From contig NZ_OBMO01000017.1 of NCBI RefSeq assembly GCF_900217905.1, positions 57,611 through 121,610 of the forward strand: a stretch of DNA of 64,000 nt. The letters run 5' to 3'. This document shows positions 45,528-55,900 of this stretch, one piece after another. The notes below the pieces were generated by a model that searched no databases, was not told the origin of the DNA, and was given only the letters and a program-made list of their open reading frames with translations. Numbering within the stretch: position 1 is the first letter of the stretch; every line of letters starts with the position of its first letter. Origin of the DNA: Alloalcanivorax xenomutans (GTDB taxonomy: Bacteria > Pseudomonadota > Gammaproteobacteria > Pseudomonadales > Alcanivoracaceae). The position numbers were made by a program, and so were the translations under genes.

Positions 45528-47756
45528 TTACCAGAAACCGCCGGGCCCATGCCAGGGCCGGCCGTGATCGTCACGCCACCTTGTTATAGGCGCGGCATTA
45601 TCGGTGGCCCCCAATTGAAACTCAATCATGCCGGCCCGGTCGGTGCGCAGAACCGTGACGCCTGCCGCTTCCAGGCGCTCCAGGACCGCTGGCGCCGGGT
45701 GGCCGAAGCGGTTAGCGTAACCGGCCGAGGCTACCGCCCAACGGGGTTGTAATCGCGACACCCAGGCCCGCGACGTGCCGGTGCCACTGCCATGATGGGA
45801 CAGCACCAGAACGGTTACCGGCGCCACCTGATTCAATAGCCGGTACTCCACCTGATGGGTGATATCACCGGTCAGCAGCACGCGGTGAGGGCCGGCCTCC
45901 ACCCACAGGACACAACTGGCGTCATTCCCTTGCCAGGCCCGATCGCGAGGCCACAAAAAACGAAAGGTCACACCATCCAGGATCCAGCTCTGCCCGGCCT
46001 GGCAAGGCGCCGCGCCGGCGCTACGGTCCGGCTCGCCGGACAGCAGCAAGCCCGGCTCACGCAGGTCCCTCAAGCCACCGGCGTGATCCAGATCGCCATG
46101 GCTGACAACGGTGATCGATGGCCGCAACCGCTGGCGGCGCAACCACGGCTCCAGCACACTGGAACCGGCGGAACCGCCGGGCCAGGCCGGGCCGGTGTCG
46201 TACAGGACCAGGTGCTCATGGGTGCGCAGGGCCACCGCCTGCCCCTGCCCCACATCGAATACCGTCATGCGCAATTGTCCGGGCGGGGGCGCGCTACTCT
46301 GCGGCCACAACCAGGGCACCATCAGCAACGGCAGCATGCGGCGCGGCCAGGGCCAGGCTCTCAGCGTCGCCAGCGCCACCGCCAGCAACAACGCCGCCGC
46401 GGCCATCCCCGTCAACAGCGGCGGCGTCCCCGGCATGAACCGCGCCAGCACCGTCATCAGCGCCACCGCCCCTTCCACCCCGGTGGCGGCCGCCAATGAC
46501 AGCGCCGGCCAATCCAATAAAGCGCCAGCCAAGGCCAGCGGCACGATCAACAGGCTGAACAAAGGCACCAGCACGGCGTTGGCCACCGGCGACGTCCAGT
46601 GCCAGCTGTCAAACAACACCGCGCTGATCACCGCCATCATCAATGGCAGGCCGATCCACAACCAGGGCCCTCCCGTCCGCACTATCAGCAGGATCGCCAA
46701 TACCGCGCCGAACGACAGCCACAGACTGGCCGACAACGCCGCCAGCGGATCCCGCAACAACACCACGCACAAAGCCAGGGCGAGGATCTCCAGCGGTGGC
46801 CGTGGGCGGCGGCGACATACCGCCAGGGCCAACACCGAGATCATCAAGGCCGCGCGCTGGGTGGGCAGGCTGAATCCGGCAAGCGCCGCATACCCCCAGG
46901 CCGCCGCCACCGCCGGAGGCCAGGCCAGCAGCGCCAGCGGGAGCCGCCGTAACGGGCCGCACAACCACTGGCAAAGGGGGCCGAACAAAACCCTGCCCAG
47001 CCACCAGACCATGCCGCTCACCAGGGTCAGATGCAGTCCGGAGATGGCCAGCAAGTGCGCCGTGCCGGTATCCCGGAACAAGTCCCACACCGGCGCCGGC
47101 AAGCCCCGGCGATCCGCCACCACCAAAGCCGGTATTACCGCCGCGCCATAAGGGCTGATCGCCAAATGACCGGCGATCCGGTCGCTGATTGCCTGCCGCC
47201 AGCCCGGCAGGCCGCCGCCTCCCCAGCGCGCCTCCACGGCCCTCACCGTGGCGCGGGCGTCGATGCCCTCGGCCAAGAAATAACGTTCCGCATCGAAGCC
47301 GGCTTCGTTATAGGTGCCGCGAGGCACATGCGGACGCAGCCGTGCCCGTATCCATTCGCCGGCGCGCAGCGGCGGGTCGGGATTCCAGTAACTCACCCGC
47401 AGCCGATGCCGTCCCGGCCAACGACCCGGCGGCGCGCTGACCCGGCCTTCCAGACGCGCGACCTGGTTGATGCCGGCCTCCCCGTAATGCACGCCGCCGC
47501 GGGTCTCCGGTAACGACGCCACCCGCCCGACGAACACCAGTTCCTCACCGTTGAGGTGTTCCGGCAAACGGCCCTCCAGCGCCAGTTGCAGCGTCGCGAC
47601 GGCGTAAAGGTAAGCCAGCGCCGGCCACAACCAGTCCCCAGCGGACCCACCCCGGCGCCGGGCCAGCAGCGCCAGCACCAATCCCACCGCCACCGGCCAT
47701 AGCAGGCCGTACCACACCGCCACGATCATCGCCGCGGCCATACGCCCCCAGGGCAT
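45528..47756 (-). CDS. comEC: DNA internalization competence protein ComEC/Rec2
   Basis: A 742-residue membrane protein that takes single-stranded DNA through the inner membrane. An N-terminal DUF4131/OB-like region is followed by the competence-domain membrane helices (ISGLHLTLVSGMVWWLG is a hallmark). A C-terminal metallo-beta-lactamase-like domain has VSHGDLDHAGGL and LLTGDITHQVEYRLL. All blocks are intact, implying potential natural transformability. It heads the minus-strand envelope operon. Confidence 0.94.
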   Translation of the reverse strand: MPWGRMAAAMIVAVWYGLLWPVAVGLVLALLARRRGGSAGDWLWPALAYLYAVATLQLALEGRLPEHLNGEELVFVGRVASLPETRGGVHYGEAGINQVARLEGRVSAPPGRWPGRHRLRVSYWNPDPPLRAGEWIRARLRPHVPRGTYNEAGFDAERYFLAEGIDARATVRAVEARWGGGGLPGWRQAISDRIAGHLAISPYGAAVIPALVVADRRGLPAPVWDLFRDTGTAHLLAISGLHLTLVSGMVWWLGRVLFGPLCQWLCGPLRRLPLALLAWPPAVAAAWGYAALAGFSLPTQRAALMISVLALAVCRRRPRPPLEILALALCVVLLRDPLAALSASLWLSFGAVLAILLIVRTGGPWLWIGLPLMMAVISAVLFDSWHWTSPVANAVLVPLFSLLIVPLALAGALLDWPALSLAAATGVEGAVALMTVLARFMPGTPPLLTGMAAAALLLAVALATLRAWPWPRRMLPLLMVPWLWPQSSAPPPGQLRMTVFDVGQGQAVALRTHEHLVLYDTGPAWPGGSAGSSVLEPWLRRQRLRPSITVVSHGDLDHAGGLRDLREPGLLLSGEPDRSAGAAPCQAGQSWILDGVTFRFLWPRDRAWQGNDASCVLWVEAGPHRVLLTGDITHQVEYRLLNQVAPVTVLVLSHHGSGTGTSRAWVSRLQPRWAVASAGYANRFGHPAPAVLERLEAAGVTVLRTDRAGMIEFQLGATDNAAPITRWRDDHGRPWHGPGGFW

Positions 47757-47907
47757 CCTTGCCTCCCGCCGCCAACCCTCTGATGTTGACAGCTTCCATT
47801 CAGCTTACCTGTTCTACACTGCCGGAACGGCGGGACTCACGCGCACTAGGCGCGACCGTCCCACATCGGCATAATGCGCGCACCTGGAACCGGATTCTCG
47901 ACTTTCC

Positions 47908-48426
47908 ATGCCGAAACGGTTATTCCGAAAATATCTGCCCTCCCCCGAGAAACTTCGCGGACATCGTTCCCTGAAGTTCCTTGGTGAAATCCTGTCGGAT
48001 CCGAACCTGTGGCACATAAATCGGCATTCCCTGGCCGGCGCCGCCTTCATCGGTGTGTTTACCGGACTGTTGCCCATTCCCATGCAGATGGGCCTGGCGG
48101 CCTTCCTGGCGGTACGTTTCCACTGCAACCTGCCGCTGTCGATGATGCTGGTCTGGCTGTCCAATCCGCTCACCTATGTTCCAGTGTTCTATTTCAACTA
48201 TCGTATCGGTGCCTGGCTGATGGGTCTTCCTCCCCATCACGGCGAAGGCATCACCACCGCCTGGTTCCTGCAGCAGCTGGTTCCCCTGTGGATCGGCTCA
48301 CTGATCGTGGCCCTGGTGGCGGGGCTGCTTTCCTATGGGGCGGTGAAAGTCTTCTGGCGTGTGGCGGTGGTGCGCAGTTGGAAGCTGCGCTCCAGAAAAC
48401 GCCGGAAGCCGGTGAACGAACCCTAA
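47908..48426 (+). CDS. DUF2062 domain membrane protein
   Basis: A 172-residue inner-membrane protein with two or three hydrophobic segments (AAFIGVFTGLLPIPMQMGLA; LVWLSNPLTYVPVFYFNY; LVPLWIGSLIVALVAGLL) and the family motif around SNPLTYVP. A basic C-terminal tail (KLRSRKRRKP) follows. The role of this family is unknown. It is divergent from comEC, with 151 nt between them holding the promoters, and convergent with epmC. Confidence 0.9.
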   Translation: MPKRLFRKYLPSPEKLRGHRSLKFLGEILSDPNLWHINRHSLAGAAFIGVFTGLLPIPMQMGLAAFLAVRFHCNLPLSMMLVWLSNPLTYVPVFYFNYRIGAWLMGLPPHHGEGITTAWFLQQLVPLWIGSLIVALVAGLLSYGAVKVFWRVAVVRSWKLRSRKRRKPVNEP

Positions 48427-48486
48427 CCCGGCATCACGGCGGTGGCTGTAAGCTTTCGTGGCGATCAGTTGTAAGCCGTGGCGGAT

Positions 48487-49053
48487 TTAGTCCGTCACAC
48501 CGGCGGGAAAGATAAAGATCCGATCCAGACTTTCCGCGCCGCCATTCCAACCGGTATTGAAACAATCCGCCAAAGCCTGACACCAGGCCAGCGGACGCGC
48601 GGGCAGGCCCTCCTTGAGATAGCGCCGGGCCCGGCGGTACACCTGCTCCGCGAAAGCGGTCTCCAGCCGCCGGGCGGCTTCGTCACCATCGAGGTTGTCC
48701 ATGGAGACACGGAAATCATGGCCGCAGGCGGCACAGAACAAGGCTTCAAGCGCCTGTGGCGATTCCTCCACCCGGGCAAACAGGCTTTGCTGAGTGGCAT
48801 CGCGGCCATCCGGCGCGTACCAGTAGCCGTAATCCTCCAGGGTGCGGCGGTGGCGGCCGGCCACGCACCAATGCGCCACCTCGTGCAGGGCGCTGCGGAA
48901 ATAGTCACGGGTATAAACAATACGGTGGGGTGTGCCCGTTCCATCTTCGCCCGGTAAATAAACAGGCTCCTCGGCGCCCCCCTCCAGCACGGTGTGATAG
49001 CGCCGGTAAAAGGTATCGCGAAACAGTTCTTCCAGGGTTCGGGAGCGGTACAT
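48487..49053 (-). CDS. epmC: Elongation factor P hydroxylase EpmC
   Basis: A 188-residue protein of the YfcM/EpmC family that hydroxylates the beta-lysylated lysine of elongation factor P. The metal-binding SALHEVAHWCVAG motif, followed by DYGYWYAPDGRD and FCAACGHDFRVS, is diagnostic. The ATG at 49053 is chosen; a frame up to 49239 would run across the MATE gene start. It is divergent from the MATE pump with 57 nt between starts. EpmA/EpmB are not in this window. Confidence 0.92.
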   Translation of the reverse strand: MYRSRTLEELFRDTFYRRYHTVLEGGAEEPVYLPGEDGTGTPHRIVYTRDYFRSALHEVAHWCVAGRHRRTLEDYGYWYAPDGRDATQQSLFARVEESPQALEALFCAACGHDFRVSMDNLDGDEAARRLETAFAEQVYRRARRYLKEGLPARPLAWCQALADCFNTGWNGGAESLDRIFIFPAGVTD

Positions 49054-49110
49054 CCCTGGGGCGCTTTGCGGTATGGTAGCCGCCCCGTGCCTCTGCTCCC
49101 GATCCGCATC

Positions 49111-50499
49111 ATGTCCATTCGCCGTAAGGAATACGCTGCTCAACTCGCTCTCGCCCTGCCGATTCTGGGTGGCCAGTTGGCGCAAACCGCCAACGGCTTC
49201 GTCGATACCATGATGGCCGGTCGCGTGGGTGCCGAGCATCTGGCCGCGGTGGCGGTGGGTGCCAGCATCTGGGTGCCGCTGTTCCTTTTCATGACCGGGG
49301 TACTGACCAGCGCCACACCGATTTTATCCCGCCATCTGGGGGGCGAAGCTTACCATCGGGTCAACCCGCTGGCCCAGCAGGCGCTGTGGCTGGGGCTGGG
49401 ATTGGGGCTGTTCGCCGCCGTGGCCTTGCGCAGCATGTCACCGGTGCTGCACGCCATGGACGTGGACCCGGCCATGCTGCCTCTGGTGCAGGGTTACCTG
49501 GAAGGTCTCAGTTGGGGCATGCCCGGCGCCGCCTTGATGCTGGCCATGCGCAGCTACACGGAAGCCATGCGCCACACCCGTCCGGTGTTGTGGATCAGCA
49601 TCATCGGTCTGCTGATCAATATTCCCACCAACTACGTCCTGATCTACGGCAAACTGGGCTTCCCGGCCATGGGCGGCGTCGGCTGCGGCTGGGCCACCAG
49701 CGTGGTGATGTGGTCCATGGCGCTGATGATGGGGCTGTACATCCGCCGCCATCCGGTCTATCAGCCGGCACGTCTGAATCTGCGGCGGCGCCATCTGGAA
49801 TTCGCCAGTCTCGCTTACATGCTGCGGCTGGGGCTGCCCGTGGGGTTATCGATCTTTTTCGAGGTCAGTATTTTCGCCGTGATCGCCCTGCTGATCAGCA
49901 GCCTGGGGCCGGAAATCGTCGCCGGTCATCAGATCGCGCTCAACTTCACCTCGCTGATTTTCATGGTGCCGCTCAGTTTTTCCCTGGCCGCCACGGTGCG
50001 GGTGGGCCACGCTCGCGGCCGCCACAACCGCGATGACTTGAATCTGGCGGTGGGCAGCGCGATACGCATGGTCAGCCTGGTCGGCGTTGCCGCCGCGGTC
50101 CTGCTGGTGCTGATCCGGCACTGGGTTCCCTGGATCTATACCCGCAACCCGGAAGTCATCGCCCTGGCCTCTCATCTGTTGCTGTTCGCCGCGCTTTACC
50201 AGATCTCCGACGCCATTCAGGTGGTGGCCAACGGCTGCCTGCGCGGTTTCGAGGACACCGCCTGGCCGATGGTAATGACCTTGCTCGCTTACTGGGGGAT
50301 CGGCCTGCCGCTGGGCTATGCGCTCGCCCTCACCGACCTGCTGGTGCCGGCCATGGGCCCCAGCGGCTTCTGGATCGGTCTGGTGGCCGGGCTCACCTGC
50401 GCCGCCATTTTACTCGGTATCCGCCTGCGCTGGCGTCTGCGGCAACCGCTGGCCGCCCGTGCCGGTAACGGCGATCAGTCTCTGGACCACGCCGCCTGA
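49111..50499 (+). CDS. MATE-family multidrug efflux protein (NorM-like)
   Basis: A 462-residue MATE transporter with twelve hydrophobic helices in two six-helix halves. The N-terminal QLALALPILGGQLAQTANGF and DTMMAGRVGAEHLAAVAVG are typical of the NorM branch, which exports cationic drugs with Na+ or H+. The ATG at 49111 is used because an earlier in-frame start at 48994 overlaps the divergent epmC coding region. Its 3' end is followed by a hairpin arm that may sequester the next gene's ribosome-binding site. Confidence 0.93.
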   Translation: MSIRRKEYAAQLALALPILGGQLAQTANGFVDTMMAGRVGAEHLAAVAVGASIWVPLFLFMTGVLTSATPILSRHLGGEAYHRVNPLAQQALWLGLGLGLFAAVALRSMSPVLHAMDVDPAMLPLVQGYLEGLSWGMPGAALMLAMRSYTEAMRHTRPVLWISIIGLLINIPTNYVLIYGKLGFPAMGGVGCGWATSVVMWSMALMMGLYIRRHPVYQPARLNLRRRHLEFASLAYMLRLGLPVGLSIFFEVSIFAVIALLISSLGPEIVAGHQIALNFTSLIFMVPLSFSLAATVRVGHARGRHNRDDLNLAVGSAIRMVSLVGVAAAVLLVLIRHWVPWIYTRNPEVIALASHLLLFAALYQISDAIQVVANGCLRGFEDTAWPMVMTLLAYWGIGLPLGYALALTDLLVPAMGPSGFWIGLVAGLTCAAILLGIRLRWRLRQPLAARAGNGDQSLDHAA

Positions 50500-50502
50500 C
50501 TT

Positions 50503-50626
50503 GCGCCTCCGCCCGCAACCGTCTAGTGTGAAAATCGTAGAGTCTGGAATAGCCCGTGCGAGGACGATCCGCCACGGGATCGGTGCCGACGCAGGGGTAT
50601 TCCATGGTTCTCTTGGGCGGAGGCGC
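50503..50626 (+). promoter_or_regulatory. Leader with hairpin that could hide the next gene's RBS
   Basis: GCGCCTCCGCCC (50503-50514), just after the MATE stop, is exactly complementary to GGGCGGAGGCGC (50615-50626). The latter contains the GGAGG ribosome-binding site (50619-50623) of the gene starting at 50629. The 100-nt loop has a weaker inner pairing GGAATA/TATTCC. In a read-through transcript the site would be masked. Confidence 0.5.
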
Positions 50627-50628
50627 TT

Positions 50629-51312
50629 ATGGTTCGGGCTAACCGGCAGGATCCACGCGGCAGTAACGTCATCCCCTTCACCCCGAGACGGCGCTCCGGC
50701 AAGCCGTCCATTCTCAGACTCTCTCCGGAGTACGACGGCATGGAGCTGCTCTATGCCAACGATCAACATCCCGACACCCTGTTTTCTCTGAAAATTCTCG
50801 CCTGGGCCCGTCTCGAGGACGGCACCACTCAGGCGCTGGTGCCCTGGCTGCGCGATCTGGTCACCGCCAGTGCTTTGTCCGATCCACTCAATGGCCGCTG
50901 GGAAGGTTATCGCCTGCCCGACAGCGACTACCTGTTCCGTGACGCACCGGAACACAAGGTGCAGGAGTTGGATGCGGCGCTTCGTTTTTTCGGCAAACCA
51001 GGCGACCACAGCTGCCAGGAAATTCCCGACACCATCGGCACCCACGCGGTGTTCTCCCAGGACGAATTCGAGACACTGTCGTTGATGGAAGTGGTGAGCT
51101 GGCGCGTGCAGGGTGACGGTACCCCCCAGGCCATGGTGGCGGACGAGGCGGCGGTGACACAGACACCGGTATTGCCCGGCGACGCCAGTCTGGTCGCCGC
51201 CGAACAACAGGAAGGGTTCCGCTATTTCTTCCAGCATGGCATCGCCAACCGGCTCAAGGAACACGACCCCGAAGCCCTGGCCGCCATCGCCATGCTGGCG
51301 GCCCGTTACTGA
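50629..51312 (+). CDS. Hypothetical protein, 227 residues
   Basis: An unrecognised cytoplasmic protein. It begins with a basic segment (MVRANRQDPRGSNVIPFTPRRR) and continues as two similar-looking halves with the pattern F-S-L-x-x-L-x-W...DGTTQALV (about 52-69) and F-E-T-L-S-L-M-E-V-V-S-W...DGTPQAMV (about 145-165). This suggests an internal duplication of a ~95-residue domain. No signal peptide or membrane helix. GGAGG lies 5 nt before the ATG. Neighbouring genes give no functional hint. Confidence 0.75.
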   Translation: MVRANRQDPRGSNVIPFTPRRRSGKPSILRLSPEYDGMELLYANDQHPDTLFSLKILAWARLEDGTTQALVPWLRDLVTASALSDPLNGRWEGYRLPDSDYLFRDAPEHKVQELDAALRFFGKPGDHSCQEIPDTIGTHAVFSQDEFETLSLMEVVSWRVQGDGTPQAMVADEAAVTQTPVLPGDASLVAAEQQEGFRYFFQHGIANRLKEHDPEALAAIAMLAARY

Positions 51313-51651
51313 CGCCGACATCGCTCCCCGGTCCGCCGCGACAGGTGGACCGCCGATGCCCCCGTGGCCGGCTCCGCCGGCCACCGGTGGCCCTCGCCGG
51401 TTGAACGTGCTTTACGACCCCTGCGCCACCCTGTAGTTTTCCTACACCCGCTTACTCTCCCGGCTGTCAGACCGGTGACACCCAGCATGTGGCTTACTGG
51501 CGAGACGTCCGGGCCAGGCGGTCATATCCGCGCAAAACAGGAATGCTAGTCTGTCAGTTTTATTGAACGGACCCGTGCTTGAACACAATGCCAGGGCGCC
51601 GGTGTGGCAAGGGAATCATCAACGGATTGATACGCGTCTAATCGGACTTTT
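51313..51651. other. 339-nt intergenic region upstream of RND operon
   Basis: No ORF is convincing here. A 9-bp stem GTGGCCGGC/GCCGGCCAC with a TCC loop lies at 51364-51384 without a following T-run. The 3' part is AT-richer and likely holds the promoter of the efflux operon; TGCTAGTCT at about 51545-51553 is a weak extended -10 candidate. Confidence 0.4.
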
Positions 51652-52917
51652 ATGAAAAAAACCACTCTCGTATTGATCGCCGCCGCCATGGTGCTCGGCG
51701 CCGTGGCCGTGGTGGCCATACTGGCGGCCATGCGCCCGCAACCGGAGGTGGAGGAGCGGCCGGCGATGGCGGAAATCGTCGATGTGCTGCCGATCGAAAC
51801 CGCCCACAGCCAGTTTCAGCTGCGCTCCCAGGGGACCGTGCAACCGCGCATCGAAACCCAACTGGTGGCGGAGGTGTCCGGCAAGGTCATCCGCATCGCC
51901 GATGAGTTCGTCGCCGGCGGTTTGTTTCAGGCCGATCAGGTGCTGATCGAAATCGACCCCAGCAATTATCGCAACACCCTTGCCCAGGCGCAGGCGGAAT
52001 TAAAACGGCTGCGGGCGGCGCATCGCCTGGCCCGCCAACAGCTGGACCGGTTCGAGAATCTTTATCAGCGCAAGAACATATCGAAATCGGATCTGGAGCA
52101 GCGGCAATCGGAAGCGGAACAGACCCAGGCCGCGATCCAGTCACAGCAGGCCCTGGTTCAACAGGCGCAACGGGACCTGGAGCGGACTCGCATCCATCTC
52201 CCCTACGACGGCCTGGTCAAAGAGCGCAGTGTGGATCTGGGGCAGTTCGTGGCCGCCGGCAATCCACTCGGTACTGCCTTCAGCGTCAAGGAGGCGGAAA
52301 TACGGCTGCCGTTATCCCAGCAGGACAGCGCCTTCGTTGATCTGCCTCGCCCGGGCTATCGGCCGCCCTCGCTGCCCCAAGTGACCCTGCAAGCGCGGAT
52401 CGGCGGCGAAACGGTAACCTGGCGCGGCGAAATCGTCCGTACCGAAGGGGTGGTCGATGAGCGCACCCGGCTGATCTACGCGGTGGCCCGGGTACAGGAT
52501 CCGTACGATCTCGAAGGCGGCGACGAGCAGCCGCCACTGCCCATTGGCACCTTTGTCAGCGCCCGTATCCAGGGCCGCTCAGCCGAGGGACTGGTGGTGT
52601 TGCCACGAGTCGCCTTGCGTAACGGCGACCAGGTCTATGTGGCGGACAGCGACGACAAGCTCGCCATACGCCGGGTCCAGGTGGTACGCAGTACGCCGGA
52701 GCAGGTCTACACCAACGACGTGTTTCGACCCGGCGACCGCGCGGTGATCACCGCGATTCAGACACCGATACAGGGCATGGCCTTGAAAATCCGGGATCTG
52801 GACGCGGACCAGGACGACAGCGAGCCATCCGCCCCGGCACCGATGACGGCACCGGGGGAACACGGTGGCGCCGAGTCCGCTGACGATCAGGGAGCCTCGC
52901 ATGTCGTCACCCCCTGA
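51652..52917 (+). CDS. RND efflux periplasmic adaptor (membrane fusion protein)
   Basis: A 421-residue adaptor anchored by one N-terminal helix (VLIAAAMVLGAVAVVAILAAM). It has a biotinyl-lipoyl-like region split around a coiled-coil hairpin (about 110-175, rich in Gln/Ala/Arg heptads), then a beta-barrel domain and a long acidic/Pro-rich C-terminal tail. It connects the inner-membrane pump to an outer-membrane channel that is not encoded here, so a TolC-like protein must come from elsewhere. The pump gene overlaps its end by 17 nt. Confidence 0.92.
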   Translation: MKKTTLVLIAAAMVLGAVAVVAILAAMRPQPEVEERPAMAEIVDVLPIETAHSQFQLRSQGTVQPRIETQLVAEVSGKVIRIADEFVAGGLFQADQVLIEIDPSNYRNTLAQAQAELKRLRAAHRLARQQLDRFENLYQRKNISKSDLEQRQSEAEQTQAAIQSQQALVQQAQRDLERTRIHLPYDGLVKERSVDLGQFVAAGNPLGTAFSVKEAEIRLPLSQQDSAFVDLPRPGYRPPSLPQVTLQARIGGETVTWRGEIVRTEGVVDERTRLIYAVARVQDPYDLEGGDEQPPLPIGTFVSARIQGRSAEGLVVLPRVALRNGDQVYVADSDDKLAIRRVQVVRSTPEQVYTNDVFRPGDRAVITAIQTPIQGMALKIRDLDADQDDSEPSAPAPMTAPGEHGGAESADDQGASHVVTP

Positions 52918-55900
52918 TGCGGATCACCAGCAATCCGGTGCGCCACGGCTGAACGCTTACACCGGTCTGATCGCCTGGTTCACCCACAACCCGGTGGCCG
53001 CCAACCTGTTGATGGCGATCCTGATCATTGGTGGCGCCATCACCGCGTTCACCATCACCAAGGAAATCCAGCCGCAGGTGGAGACCAACTACGTCACCAT
53101 CACGGTGCCCTACCTGGGGGCCACGCCCACGGATGTGGAACAGGGTGTGCTGATCAAGATCGAGGAAGCGATCCAGGACCTCGAAGGGATCAGGGAAATC
53201 GTCTCCATCGCCAGTGAAGGCAACGGTTCGGTGCAAGTGGAGGTGGCTCCGGATTACGACATCCGCGAGGTGATGGACAACATCAAGATGCGGGTGGATT
53301 CGATCACCTCTTTCCCGGCGGAGACCGAGCGGCCGGTATACCAGCGCAACGTCTGGAGCACCGAGGTGATCTGGGTGGCGGTGTCCAGCGTCGACGTGGA
53401 CGACCGCACCCTCAAGGAAGTGGCGCGGCGGGTGCGCGATGACATCACCGCCCTGCCCTCGGTGACCAAAACCGAACTGATCGGCGACCGCCCCTATGAG
53501 ATCGGCATCGAGGTCAGCGAGGAAACCCTGCGCAATTACGGCCTGACGCTGACCGAAGTGGCGGACGCCGTGGGCCGCTCCTCCCTGGATTTGCCCGGCG
53601 GCCGCATCCAGGCCGCCGGCGGCGATATACTGGTGCGCACCGTGGGCCAGGCCTACGTGGGCCGGGATTTCGAGGATATCGTGGTGCGCACCAACCCGGA
53701 CGGCAGCCGGCTACTGCTCCGCGACATCGCTGATATCCGCGACGGTTTCGTCGAGGATAACTACTACCTGACCCACAACGGCCGCCCCGCCGTGGGCATC
53801 CGTGTACTGGCCCTGGGCGAACAGGACGCGCTGGCGCTTTCCCGGGAAGTCCGCGACTACGTGGACCGGATGCAGGAAAGTCTGCCCGACGGTGTCCAGG
53901 TAAACTGGATGATCGACGTGTCCTACTACCTGGAAGGCCGGCTCAACATGATGTCGGAAAACCTGTTGATGGGCGCGGTGCTGGTGTTCCTGATCCTGTC
54001 GTTGTTCCTGCGTCTGAAACTGGCGTTCTGGGTCATGGCCGGGCTGCTCACCGCCTTCCTCGGCACCCTGTTCACGCTGCCGCTGTTCGGCATCACCATC
54101 AATCTGATCAGTTTGTTCGCCTTTCTGGTGGTGCTCGGTATCGTCGTCGACGACGCCATCATTATCGGCGAATCCGCCTATACCCGGATTCAACGGGATG
54201 GCCACTCCACCAACAACGTGGTGCTGGGTGTGCTCGATGTGGCCGGCCCCGCCACCTTCGGCGTGCTCACCACCATGGCCGCGTTCCTGCCGATTCTGCT
54301 GGTCTCCGGTATCTGGGGGCAGTTTTTCGCCTCCATTGGCGGTGTGGTGGTGATCTGTCTGTTCTATTCGCTGATCGAATCAAAACTGATTCTGCCCGCC
54401 CATTTGGCGCACATGCGCGACGCTCCCGCGGAAACCTCAAAACCGAATCGGATGATCCGCTTCCAGCGGCGCTTCTCCGACGGCCTGTTCCGTTTCGTCG
54501 ACAACACCTACCTGCCCCTGCTGCGGCGCATCCTGCGTCATCGTTATCTGGCACTGGCCGGCGCCCTTTCCGTGCTGATTCTGGCCGTGGGCCTGATTGT
54601 CGGCGGACTGTTGCGGGTGGTGTTCATTCCCGACCTGAGCGGCGACTTCGTTCAGGTGGAACTGGAAATGAACAAAGGCACGCCGGCCTACGTGACCCAG
54701 ACCAACCTGGACACCATCGGCAAAGCGCTCACCGAAGTGGACCAGGAACTCCAGCAGGAATTGGGACTGAATGAGCCACTGGTGCGCACCCAGCTGGCCT
54801 GGACCGAAAGCGACACCACCGGCGGCATCGTGGTGGAATTGGTAAAGAGCGAGAACAGTCTGGTGTCGGTGCCGGAGCTGTCACGGCGCTGGCGGGAGAA
54901 AGTCGGCCGCATTCCCGGGGCCCGGACTTTCCACATAGGTGGCGAGGGCGGCCCCGACGACAACGATATCTCACTGGAACTGGTTGGCCAGAATCAGGCC
55001 CATCTGGAGGCAGCCAGCGCCGAACTGGAACAACGATTGCGGGACTACAACGGCGTTTACGACCTGCGTAATTCCCATGACAGCGGCGTGCGTGAAATCC
55101 AGCTCAGGATCAAACCGGAAGCGGAGCTGCTCGGGCTGAGCCAGCGGGATCTGGCACGGCAGGTGCGCCAGGCGTTCTACGGCGAGGAAGTGCAACGCAT
55201 CCAGCGAGGCCAGGACGAAGTGAAAGTCATGGTTCGCTATCCCAGAGCGGAGCGACGGTCCGAGGGTTATCTGGAAGACATGCGCATTCGCACCGGCGAC
55301 GGTCAGGCCGTGCCCTTCTCCGCCGTGGCCGATCTGGACATGGGCAGCAGCCCGGCCACCATCCGCCGCTTCGATCGTCAGCGTTCGATCAGCATCACCG
55401 CCCGGGTGGACAAAGCCGTGGCCGAACCCGGCCGCATCACCAAGGATCTGATCGAGCACCAGTTGCCGGACATTCTCAGCCATCATCCCGGCGTCAGTTA
55501 TCGTGTCACCGGCGCCACCCGGGATCAGGAAAAGATGATGGTCGATCTGCTCTATGGCACCGGCCTGGCCCTGTTCCTGATTTATGCGCTGATGGCGATC
55601 CCGTTGAAGTCCTATGTGCAGCCGCTGATGATCATGTCGGTGATTCCGTTCGGCACCATCGGCGCGGCGGTCGGCCACCTGGTGCTGGGCATGCCCTTCA
55701 GTCTGCTGTCCATGTTCGGCATCGTCGCCCTGGCCGGGGTGGTGGTGAACGACAGTCTGATTCTGGTGGATTTCGTCAATCGCTACCGCCGCGATGGCGA
55801 GCCTCTGGTGGAAGCCGCGATCAAGGCGGCGCGGGCCCGGTTCCGGCCGATCATCCTGACGTCGCTGACCACCTTTCTGGGGCTGGTGCCGATCGTGTTC

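Noticed and set aside
51364..51384. Hairpin GTGGCCGGC/GCCGGCCAC as terminator of the 50629 gene
   Set aside because: No T-run follows, so it is not called as an intrinsic terminator, only noted within the intergenic entry.
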